Source of the DNA: Myroides injenensis M09-0166
Lineage (GTDB): Bacteria; Bacteroidota; Bacteroidia; Flavobacteriales; Flavobacteriaceae
Reading direction: 5' to 3'
DNA length: 38,935 nucleotides
NCBI RefSeq assembly: GCF_000246945.1
Contig: NZ_BAEX01000023.1
Location: 1 to 38,935 of the forward strand
Shown here: piece by piece, positions 25,832 through 34,400 of the stretch
Numbering within the stretch: position 1 is the first letter of the stretch
Layout of the letters: each line of letters begins with the position of its first letter
The notes under the pieces: generated by a model
The model's input: the letters and a program-made list of their open reading frames with translations, nothing else
What the model was told of the DNA's origin: nothing
Databases searched by the model: none
Translations under genes and position numbers: made by a program

Positions 25832-25850
25832 CCATTTTATAATAAACTTC

Positions 25851-26927
25851 TTACTCTAAACTATCGGGTAGCAGCATACTAAATTGACTTGCTGTCAAAA
25901 TATCCCTTATAATCTTATTCATCTCATTAGCTCCTGTTACTGCATAAATTCCAAGATAAGGCATAACATTTAGAATTGAAGCTCGCCCTTTATGTACTAA
26001 AGCCTTACATAATACATCTATCTTTTCTTCTGTTGCTTCAGACATTACACCATTAGATCCTACCTCATCCCAAGCCTTTTGTGCTAAATCATAAAACTGT
26101 TCTCTGCGTGCATTAAATTTATCAAGATAATTATAATACAATTCATCTTTAAATTTAAAGAACTGATTTTGTATCTCTCCATCAAAAAAACGCTTTAATT
26201 CCTCTAGAAAATGCTCTTGCATTCCCAAATGATTAGCAGTAAGCGTCAATATTGCAAATTGAGCAAATGGGAACTTATACATTGTAGAGTCAATGACTCT
26301 TTTATCACTTTGAATAACAAAAACCCTATTCTTATTTACTTTCAGATTGACAACCTTAAAAGAATGGCTCCCTGAGGCTTCAAGTCCCATAGTTTTCCAA
26401 TCCTTCACAATAGAAATCTCTCTGGGAAAAAAGAAAAAAGACTCATAGATAGGTGCACCTTTATCGTCAAAAAGTAATTCACCATCTCTTTCAATATGAC
26501 AATTTGCAGTTAATATTGTACTGTGCGTTATTCCTACAATATGCTTCCAAGATCCATTTATAATATATCCATCCTTTACTTCTTTTGCAATACCATCAAG
26601 CATAGCACTTCCTCCAAAGCAAACTTTTTTATCTTGAAAAATCATCTTTGCTAAAAAGCTATCTAAATAGCCAACAAACATATTCGCGCCAGCTCCAAAA
26701 GTAATAGTCCATCCTAAACTCCCATCTATTCTAGCTAATTGTTCTTCTAACAAAAGACCTTCAACTAAATTTAGACCATGTCCTCCATATTCTTCGGGAA
26801 CAAACATATTGAACAAGCGATTTCGATAGATAACTTCCAATTGCTCTTCAGTTAGTTTTCCTAAACTTTCCCCTATCTTTGTTTCAGACTTTAATAAAGC
26901 AAGATCAGAATCAGATATATGAATCAT
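25851..26927 (-). CDS. Acyl-CoA-dehydrogenase-like flavoprotein (paralogue 2)
   Basis: The protein has 358 residues from the ATG at 26927. I rejected a start 84 bases upstream because its extra 28 residues are hydrophobic, AT-driven and absent from the paralogue, and because a -7 box lies within them. It shares with paralogue 1 SDxDxxxLK, LGxLTxxQLEVxY, IDGSLGWT, GANMFVG, DKKVCFGGS, YxINGSW, TANCHI and the ending RDILT. Domain order is that of the acyl-CoA dehydrogenase superfamily. A general acid-base glutamate could not be assigned by eye. The pair looks like a tandem duplication; function is unknown beyond a probable flavin-dependent oxidation. Confidence 0.82.
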   Translation of the reverse strand: MIHISDSDLALLKSETKIGESLGKLTEEQLEVIYRNRLFNMFVPEEYGGHGLNLVEGLLLEEQLARIDGSLGWTITFGAGANMFVGYLDSFLAKMIFQDKKVCFGGSAMLDGIAKEVKDGYIINGSWKHIVGITHSTILTANCHIERDGELLFDDKGAPIYESFFFFPREISIVKDWKTMGLEASGSHSFKVVNLKVNKNRVFVIQSDKRVIDSTMYKFPFAQFAILTLTANHLGMQEHFLEELKRFFDGEIQNQFFKFKDELYYNYLDKFNARREQFYDLAQKAWDEVGSNGVMSEATEEKIDVLCKALVHKGRASILNVMPYLGIYAVTGANEMNKIIRDILTASQFSMLLPDSLE

Positions 26928-26947
26928 ATTATAGTATTTTATTAAAT

Positions 26948-26955
26948 CAAAAATA
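26948..26955 (-). promoter_or_regulatory. -7 promoter box for flavoprotein paralogue 2
   Basis: Plus-strand CAAAAATA reads TATTTTTG on the minus strand, 20 bases upstream of the chosen start at 26927. It supports that start over the more upstream one. Confidence 0.45.
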
Positions 26956-27050
26956 TAAATTAAAATATCAAAAAATAATATAATTAACAATATATTTATT
27001 ACAGAATACACTCAAAACCATTATTTTTACTTAAAATTAATCATTTTATT

Positions 27051-29078
27051 ATGTCAATATTGAATTCAAAATTTAACACAAAATACAATACTGCTCCTTT
27101 TTCAAAAATCAATACAGCAGATTATAAACCTGCTTTCGAAAAAGAAATAGAAAATACAAAAGCTGAAATTGATGCCATAATAAATAATCCTGAACCAGCT
27201 ACATTTGCTAATACTGTTGAAGCACTAGCTTACTCAGGTTTGCAGTTAGACATTTTATCAAACATATTCTTTAATCTTAATTCTGCAGAGACCAATGACG
27301 AGATGCAAAAAATAGCACAGGAAGTAGCACCTATGTTATCTGCATTAGGAAATGATATTTCTCTGAATGAAGAATTATTTAAAAGAGTAAAATCGGTATA
27401 TGACCAAATTGATAACCTAGAACTAACAACTGAACAAAAAACACTATTAGTTAAAAATTATAAAAGTTTTGTTCGAAATGGTGCACTATTGTCTGAAGAC
27501 AAAAAAAACAGACTACGCGAAATAGATGCAGAACTTTCATTAACTGCACTTAAGTTTGGAGAAAATGTTTTAGCTGAAACGCATAAATACCAATTACATA
27601 TTACAAATGAAAAAGATTTAGCAGGCTTACCAGAAGGTGCTATTGAAGAAGCCAAAGCATTAGCTGAACAAGAAGGTAAAGAGGGATGGATATTCACACT
27701 AGATTATCCTAGCTACATCCCATTTATGACATATGCGGATAATCGTGAGTTAAGAAAAGAACTTGCAATTGCAGCTGGTAAGAAAGCTTTCCAAGACAAC
27801 GAACATAATAATGAAGAAAATGTCTTAAAGATTGTAAGACTTCGCCATGAAAGAGCTAATCTATTGGGATATGCTACACATGCTCATTTTGTATTAGAAG
27901 AGCGCATGGCACAAAATCCAGATAAAGTAAACGCCTTTTTAAACGAACTACTAGCAAAAGCAAAACCTGCTGCAGATAAAGAATTTGCAGAGTTAAGTGC
28001 TTTTGCAAAAAAAGCAGACAATCTTGATCACTTAGAAAAATGGGATGGTGCATACTACTCAGAAAAACTAAAGCAAGAGCGCTTTAATTTAGATGATGAA
28101 TTATTGAAACCTTATTTCCAATTAGAAAATGTTTTAGACGGAGCATTTCAAGTTGCGAATAAATTATATGGCTTAACATTCACTGAAGTTCAAGATATTG
28201 ATAAATACCACTCGGATGTAAAGACTTTTGAAGTAACAAATGAAAATGGTGATTTTATCGCTGTCTTCTATGCTGACTTCTTCCCTAGAAAAGGAAAGAG
28301 AAATGGAGCATGGATGACCTCATTTAAAAATCAATACATCAAAGATGGTATCAATGAGAGACCACATATTTCTATCGTTTGCAACTTTACTAAACCTACG
28401 GCTACGAAACCTTCATTATTAACTTTTAATGAAGTAACAACGTTATTCCATGAGTTTGGGCATGCATTACACGGTATGCTAGCAGATACGACTTACCCTA
28501 GTCTTTCGGGTACTAATGTTTATTGGGACTTTGTGGAATTACCAAGTCAAGTATTAGAAAATTGGTGTTACGAAAAAGAGGCTTTAGAGTTATTCGCTAA
28601 ACATTATCAAACAGGAGAAATCATTCCTATGGAGTTGGTGAACAAAATTAAAGAGAGCGCTTCATTTCTAGAAGGTATAGCTACCTTACGCCAATTGAGC
28701 TTTGGATTACTAGACATGGGATGGCATGGTCAAGATCCATCGACTATTAAGGATTTAAAAGAATTTGAAACCGAACAGTTTAAACTAACTGCTCAGTATC
28801 CTGATGTTAAAGAGAATGCTATGAGTACATCATTCTCACATATTTTTCAAGGTGGATACTCTTCAGGATATTACAGTTATAAATGGGCTGAAGTATTAGA
28901 TGCTGATGCTTTCGCTTACTTTAAAGAAAATGGTATCTTCAATAAAGAGGTCGCTACTAAATTTAAAGATAATGTATTATCACAAGGAGGAACTGATCAT
29001 CCAATGAACTTATATAAAAAATTCAGAGGGCAAGAACCTACTCCTGACGCTTTATTAAAAAGAGCAGGGTTACTATAA
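27051..29078 (+). CDS. M3 family zinc oligopeptidase (peptidyl-dipeptidase Dcp / oligopeptidase A type)
   Basis: The 675-residue metallopeptidase has the thimet-oligopeptidase fold. The zinc site is HEFGH at 467-471 in TLFHEFGHALHGM, with the third ligand Glu496 in FVELPSQ. The GGYSSGYYSYKWAEVLDADAF stretch near the C-terminus holds the tyrosines and substrate-binding residues of the family. No signal peptide is seen, so it should act in the cytosol on short peptides. Together with the S46 peptidase it suggests peptide-based nutrition. Dcp and OpdA cannot be separated securely here. It ends at a hairpin shared with the convergent lipoprotein gene. Confidence 0.93.
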   Translation: MSILNSKFNTKYNTAPFSKINTADYKPAFEKEIENTKAEIDAIINNPEPATFANTVEALAYSGLQLDILSNIFFNLNSAETNDEMQKIAQEVAPMLSALGNDISLNEELFKRVKSVYDQIDNLELTTEQKTLLVKNYKSFVRNGALLSEDKKNRLREIDAELSLTALKFGENVLAETHKYQLHITNEKDLAGLPEGAIEEAKALAEQEGKEGWIFTLDYPSYIPFMTYADNRELRKELAIAAGKKAFQDNEHNNEENVLKIVRLRHERANLLGYATHAHFVLEERMAQNPDKVNAFLNELLAKAKPAADKEFAELSAFAKKADNLDHLEKWDGAYYSEKLKQERFNLDDELLKPYFQLENVLDGAFQVANKLYGLTFTEVQDIDKYHSDVKTFEVTNENGDFIAVFYADFFPRKGKRNGAWMTSFKNQYIKDGINERPHISIVCNFTKPTATKPSLLTFNEVTTLFHEFGHALHGMLADTTYPSLSGTNVYWDFVELPSQVLENWCYEKEALELFAKHYQTGEIIPMELVNKIKESASFLEGIATLRQLSFGLLDMGWHGQDPSTIKDLKEFETEQFKLTAQYPDVKENAMSTSFSHIFQGGYSSGYYSYKWAEVLDADAFAYFKENGIFNKEVATKFKDNVLSQGGTDHPMNLYKKFRGQEPTPDALLKRAGLL

Positions 29079-29087
29079 TCAAACAAC

Positions 29088-29115
29088 TAGGGCTGTCAAA
29101 ATATTGACAGCCCTA
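29088..29115. terminator. Bidirectional terminator
   Basis: Arms 29088-29099 and 29104-29115 form a 12-bp perfect stem with loop AATA, between the convergent M3 peptidase and lipoprotein genes. The T-tracts are modest. Confidence 0.75.
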
Positions 29116-29136
29116 ATTATTTACTTCTATATCCTA

Positions 29137-29688
29137 TTATAAAAAACATTCCTCACTATACTCATAAGCATCAAGTGTGATTGGCATCTTTTTAGCCTCT
29201 TCAAGGTCATTTTGAGCTTCGTTATACTTCTCTGCCTCCGAAGCTGACTTAGGGTCTTTAATAGTGCCTAATAAGTCTTTAATACGATCCAACTCGCGTT
29301 GTTGATCTGCTTTTAAGTAATCTTCCGCTACCTTACATACTTCTTTAAATGTTTTACCACCTACTTGTTTTAAGAAAGCCGCATCTGTCTTATAATTATC
29401 GATACCATCTTCTGCATCATAGATAATATTATAATTACCTATAATCTGTATTGCTTTTTGCAAGCGTTGCTGGTCATCATTATTGCCTAAAGACACCATC
29501 ATCTTATCCTCAGAAGCCATATAGTTATCCATATTTTCTGCTGAAAACTTCAATTCTTTAGCCTCTATTTGTTCTGTTGTAGCTTCTATTTTATTTTCTT
29601 CTACAACTACTGGTGCTTCTACCTCCTTTTCTTTACAACTAACTGTAAGAAGAGCCAACGACATCAATGCAAATACTATTTTTTTCAT
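29137..29688 (-). CDS. Small lipoprotein of unknown function
   Basis: The 183-residue protein begins MKKIVFALMSLALLTVSC, a lipoprotein signal with Cys18. An acidic linker follows (KEKEVEAPVVVEENKIE), and then a helical, charged domain up to the C-terminal EECFL. It may be anchored in the outer or inner membrane. No known domain was recognised. It is monocistronic, with a -7 box 18 bases upstream. Confidence 0.8.
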   Translation of the reverse strand: MKKIVFALMSLALLTVSCKEKEVEAPVVVEENKIEATTEQIEAKELKFSAENMDNYMASEDKMMVSLGNNDDQQRLQKAIQIIGNYNIIYDAEDGIDNYKTDAAFLKQVGGKTFKEVCKVAEDYLKADQQRELDRIKDLLGTIKDPKSASEAEKYNEAQNDLEEAKKMPITLDAYEYSEECFL

Positions 29689-29706
29689 ACCTCAAATTTA
29701 TAGTAG

Positions 29707-29714
29707 CAAATGTA
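29707..29714 (-). promoter_or_regulatory. -7 promoter box for the lipoprotein gene
   Basis: Plus-strand CAAATGTA reads TACATTTG on the minus strand (TAnnTTTG), 18 bases upstream of the start. A second match (CAAATTTA, 29693-29700) sits only 4 bases before the start and is less likely. Confidence 0.45.
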
Positions 29715-29877
29715 TACGAAAAGCACTTCCATTGATACAGTCACAACTTAAATTCACTAAAAATAGGGAGAACATTTTTTTATTCTTTACATATAAATTG
29801 ACAAAATATTTCAGTAAAAAACACAGATAACCAAAACTTTAGACCAATTATTTCTTAAATAATTTAACATAATTATT

Positions 29878-29885
29878 TATATTTG
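29878..29885 (+). promoter_or_regulatory. Possible -7 promoter box for the TM2 gene
   Basis: TATATTTG fits TAnnTTTG but lies 94 bases upstream of the ATG at 29980, which would give a leader longer than at neighbouring genes. Confidence 0.3.
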
Positions 29886-29979
29886 CTTAAATTCACAAAA
29901 AGCGACTTATAAAGAGAGTTTGAATATTAAAAATTCTCATATCGCATTTTTTTAATAACAACACAACAATATTAATAAT

Positions 29980-30336
29980 ATGAAATCAACAGGCACAGCT
30001 TATTTACTTTGGTTCTTTTTGGGGTTCTTAGGAGCACATAAGTTTTACCTAGACAAAGTAGGAATGGGAATTCTTTATCTTTTTACTTTTGGATTTTTTG
30101 GTTTAGGACTTTTCATTGATCTATTTACCTTAGGAAGTCAAGTAAGTGAGTACAATCGTCGTTTGCATGCTTACTCAAACAATAATGTGAACACCAATGC
30201 AAATAACGTAATCATTAACAATGCTAAAGAAGATAATCTTACTGATCAATTAATACGCTTAAACCATCTTAAAGAACAAGGTATTCTAACAGAAGTTGAG
30301 TTTGTACAACAAAAATCTAAACTATTAAATTCATAA
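29980..30336 (+). CDS. TM2 domain protein with C-terminal SHOCT-like segment
   Basis: The 118-residue protein opens with a TM2 domain (about 5-57). Two membrane helices are joined by the typical GFLGAHKFYLDKVGMGILYL, and FFGLGLFIDLFTL follows. After an Asn-rich linker (60-80), the C-terminus DQLIRLNHLKEQGILTEVEFVQQKSKLL matches the SHOCT oligomerisation/binding motif. TM2 proteins are of unknown role; many sit in the inner membrane. It is monocistronic, converging with pirin. Confidence 0.88.
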   Translation: MKSTGTAYLLWFFLGFLGAHKFYLDKVGMGILYLFTFGFFGLGLFIDLFTLGSQVSEYNRRLHAYSNNNVNTNANNVIINNAKEDNLTDQLIRLNHLKEQGILTEVEFVQQKSKLLNS

Positions 30337-30358
30337 ATATTAGATTGTGAATTAAAAC

Positions 30359-30392
30359 AATAGAGGAACTCATAGTTATGGGTTCCTCTATT
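30359..30392. terminator. Bidirectional terminator between TM2 and pirin genes
   Basis: Arms 30359-30369 and 30382-30392 make an 11-bp stem, with further partial pairing in the loop, and a T-run after the right arm. It lies between convergent genes. Confidence 0.8.
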
Positions 30393-30440
30393 TTTATTGC
30401 TATTCTTGTTATAGATTCTTGATGTTTATCCCCAATACAA

Positions 30441-31313
30441 TTATAACAGATCACCAAACTTCCCAGAATTAAAATCATCTACAGCTTGTATTAACTCATC
30501 TCTTGTATTCATAACAAACGGACCATAGTGAGCGATAGGCTCTCTTAAAGGTTCGCCAGATACAATAAGCACTACAGCATCTTTCGTTACCTCAACAGTA
30601 AACTCCTCTCCTTCTCGTTCCATATGTGCCACATGATCTGTAGCTACTAATGAACCATTCACCTTTATTTCTCCTTCTAGCACTAATAACAAAGTGGTAT
30701 ATCCGCTAGGAAATGCAAACTTAGTTTCTAATCCTGATTTTGCTTTTAAGTTATACATATGGATTGGGGAAAATGTAGATGCTGATCCTTTAACTCCATT
30801 ATATTCACCAGCAATGACTTCTACTGAACCTTGATCATTAGGCAATGTATATTTCGCCATTGTGGCATTCTCTATTGCTTGATATTTGGCAGGTCCTTTT
30901 TTATCTTCTTTTTTTAGATTTACCCAAAGTTGAACCATTTGAAACTCACCGCCTTTTTTACTCCATTCTGTTTCGTGAAATTCTTTGTGCAATACTCCAG
31001 AGGCAGCAGTCATCCATTGTACATCTCCTTCTCCAATAACGCCACCACCACCGCTACTGTCACCATGTTCTACTTTGCCTTTATAAGCGATAGTTACGGT
31101 CTCAAAACCTTTATGTGGATGCACTCCTACTCCTTTAGGTGTTTGTGAAGGTGGGAATACAAATTTTGAATTATAGTCTAGCATAATGAAAGGATCCATT
31201 TGCTGCATATCCATATTTGGCATGCTTGGTATAAAATTATGTACTCTAAAACCATCCCCTACAAAATGTGCAGGCTGTGGTGCTACTATTTGTTTAATCA
31301 TTCTTGTTTTCAT
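30441..31313 (-). CDS. Pirin family protein (cupin)
   Basis: The 290-residue double cupin protein has the pirin metal site in the N-terminal domain. HPHKGFETVTIAYKGKVEHGDS supplies two histidines and a further histidine, and MTAASGVLHKEFHE supplies the rest. MDPFIMLDYN and the C-terminal NTRDELIQAVDDFNSGKFG are typical. I chose the ATG at 31313 over one 33 bases upstream because GGAGAAATT, an unusual Shine-Dalgarno-like sequence here, lies just before it and pirins begin near this point. Pirins bind iron; some have quercetinase activity. The function here is not known. Confidence 0.9.
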   Translation of the reverse strand: MKTRMIKQIVAPQPAHFVGDGFRVHNFIPSMPNMDMQQMDPFIMLDYNSKFVFPPSQTPKGVGVHPHKGFETVTIAYKGKVEHGDSSGGGGVIGEGDVQWMTAASGVLHKEFHETEWSKKGGEFQMVQLWVNLKKEDKKGPAKYQAIENATMAKYTLPNDQGSVEVIAGEYNGVKGSASTFSPIHMYNLKAKSGLETKFAFPSGYTTLLLVLEGEIKVNGSLVATDHVAHMEREGEEFTVEVTKDAVVLIVSGEPLREPIAHYGPFVMNTRDELIQAVDDFNSGKFGDLL

Positions 31314-31394
31314 AATTTCTCCTTTTTTGTATAACAAATTTACCACCAGAACACTAGTTAATCACTTAACCTACAACAAGAAATACTTTCTCAC

Positions 31395-31428
31395 AAAAAA
31401 GGGACTTACATCTGTAAGTCCCTTTTTT
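31395..31428 (-). terminator. Terminator of the alpha-2-macroglobulin-like gene
   Basis: A 16-bp perfect stem (31395-31410 with 31413-31428) has an A-run on one side and a T-run on the other and lies 24 bases past the stop at 31452. It separates the macroglobulin gene from pirin on the same strand. Confidence 0.88.
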
Positions 31429-31451
31429 ATAATTGTAAAAAGAATTTTCTA

Positions 31452-34400
31452 TTAATTCTTAATCTCTACTTTTATTCCTTCGCTATGAGCATTCATCTCC
31501 GGAGCGTACATATTTTGTAATGTAGTAATTCCATTTGAGAAATAACCAGCAGTATTAGCTCTTAAATCATATTCAAAAACATAACTACCTTTTCTAAGTG
31601 TTGAAACGAAAAAGTTAGTAGCTGCATCTCGAGTTTCTTCATAATAGCTAAACTCTCCTCTTCTATTATATCTTGAGAAAACATTGATAGGTTCAAATCC
31701 ACTTGCTCTCATATCTTTAATATGCACATAGTCCATATCTCTATCAGTGATAATTTCAAGACGAACAGTTACTTTATCCCCTACTTTAATTGGGGTATCA
31801 GTAGTAATTTTTCTAAGTACTTCGCCTTTATCAGTAGCAACCTTTAAAAACAACTCTTTGTTAAACTGTACTCCTGTTTTTGCAGTTGTAATCTTATCAA
31901 GGTCTTCAAAATATTGCCAATACATAGCTCCATAAGCTATACCAGGAGAAGTCTTTTCAATTTCTACAGTACCCATCAATGGATTCATTTCACCTTTAGA
32001 CCAAGACTCTTTCACATAACCACTTCCCATTTGAGCATCTTTAGCAATATCTAAATATTCACCTCCAATAGCAACGGATAATCCCTTCTCTGAATCTATC
32101 CAAGATTTACCTAAGTTTAGCAATGCATAGATAGCGGCAGTAGTAGCTTTGTCAGAATTCCAAGCAACTGTTTGTTTGTTCTTTAACAACCAAACTTTCA
32201 TTTCATCGATTGCTTTATTATCATTGCCTTTTATCTCGCTATAAGCTTCCATAATTAGCACTTGTACTTCAATAGGGCTATTGTACCAATACCATCCTGC
32301 AGTATTCTCTTTCCAGTACATTCCCATTTCATCTGATTCGACTGCAATTTCTGAAATACTTTTTAATGTTTTATTCGCTACTTTATCTAGACCATAGCGT
32401 TTAGCCACTAATGCACGCATAGCTTTACTATAAAGATTTCCTTCAATAGCTGCACTTTCTAAATTACTTAAATAATAATTCATCATAGGTGCATATTGTT
32501 CCTTTATTTTAAACTCGTCGTTAAAGAAACTTCTTGCATATAAATAATTCAAGTTAATTGGAGCAATAGTAGCATTCTTCTTGTTCTTTAAAGTACTCTG
32601 ATAAGTTACAAATTGTTGTTCATCTACAAATTGTATCGCTTTTGCTAAGAACTCTTTATACTCACCAACTGATTCAGTATTAAGCATCCCCATTTTTTTA
32701 AGAATACCTAAACCTTTTATTATTGATTGAGTAGTATGTAATTCTGAACTACCACCATTAAACCAACTAAAACCTCCGTCGTTATTTTGCATTTCAAGCA
32801 ACTTATTAAAAGTTTCTTTTTGCTCTAACTGCATTTTATTAAGGTCAAACAACAAAGCAATACGCTTCATTTGTTCTTCTTCTCTTTCTGCTTGTCTTAC
32901 CCAAGGAGTTTCATCTATCAATATAGATTTAAGTTCTTCATTTTGTTCTAAGCGAGAAACTAATTGATTACGTGTATTCCAATCTTCGAAAACTCTTTTA
33001 ATACGAGGGTTACTATTAATCAAAGAAGTAGAAACTACATTAGCATAAAACTTACTAAAAATACTTATTGAATTCGAACTGTTCGTATTCTCTCTCAAAC
33101 TAGGTAATGCAAAGACAGCATTCCACATAGGGTTAGTTGTCATTTCAAATGTTAATTTGAAATTATCACTAGAAGCAGATTGTTGCTGTAAATACTTATC
33201 AAACGTAAATTTCTTTTTCTGCCCTTCTTTAATAAACATAGGCATTGACTCTGTAACCATCATACGGTTAGACAAAACAGCCAATGCAGATTCTTCGCCA
33301 TCACTAAACTCACCAGCTTTTGCAACTACGCGATAGACAACTGCCTGCACATTATCAGGAACTTTTACATTCCATGTAGTAGAAACAGATTCTCCTTTCT
33401 TAATTTCAAAAGACTTGACATTATCAGTGTTTGAAAATAAAGCATCGATAGGTTCCATCGTAAAGGCATCAAAAAACAATAATGCTACAGTACCTTTAAT
33501 ATCCCTTTTAGATAAGTTACTTGTCTTATTAGATATAATCACTTCATCACCCTGACGTAAAAAACGTGGCATATTAGGAATAACCATAAGATCTTTCTGT
33601 GTAACTACTGTTTTTTCAATATAGCCACTTCCCAAATCTTTACTGTGAGCAAAAGCCATAAACTTCCATTGTGTCAATGCTTCTGGTGCTGTAAATTCAA
33701 ACTTTACATTTCCTTCTGCATCTGTCGTTAACTGTGGAAAGAAAAACGCTGTCTCATTCAAGTTTGTTCTTGATTGAACTGCAGTTAAGTTAGCTAGAGC
33801 ACCAGCTTTTGTAGTAATAATTACAACACCATTTGCACCTCTATTTCCATACAGAGCAGTTGCTTCACTACCTTTCAAAATAGTAACTTCTAATATGTCA
33901 CTAGAATTCATGTCATAAGTTTCTTTAATCACTCCATCCACGACATAGAGCGAAGAACCATCATTATCTTGCGAACTAATTCCCTGAACAGCTATTTTCC
34001 CAGCTGCAGATGGAGATAATGCATCTTCTGAAACTTTATTATTCTCTTCCATCACTACTGGACTATTCAAACTTGCACTCTTACTTCCGATGCGAACATG
34101 CCCGAAAGACCTATCTCCTTTATAAAATGAAAACTGCACCCCGAAAGTATCTAAGGTCAAAGGAGTATTAAAATAAATATTCTGAAAATCAATATAATTA
34201 CCTAAAATTTCTTGAGGATAACTTATTCTATCAAACACATTGTAATAGTTAAAATCAAGACTATTATTGTAGTATCTTCTTCTCTTAACAAAAGAATCTT
34301 CAAAAGAATTTGATGCAAATTGATCTAAAGACGCATCATACATTCCTGCTAAAACTTCAGCTAAAACTTTATCTTTCTGTTCTCCTGAAATTGTTAAAGA

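Noticed and set aside
26928-27011. Upstream start of flavoprotein paralogue 2 giving a membrane-like N-terminus
   Set aside because: The paralogue lacks it, and a -7 box falls within the extension.
30845-31455. Plus-strand ORFs of 64-89 codons antisense to pirin
   Set aside because: They mirror the coding pattern of the pirin gene, and their translations are Cys/Phe-rich without domain character.
33787-34060. A TonB-dependent receptor gene
   Set aside because: Only a plug-like segment is present, embedded in a macroglobulin; no 22-strand barrel region follows.
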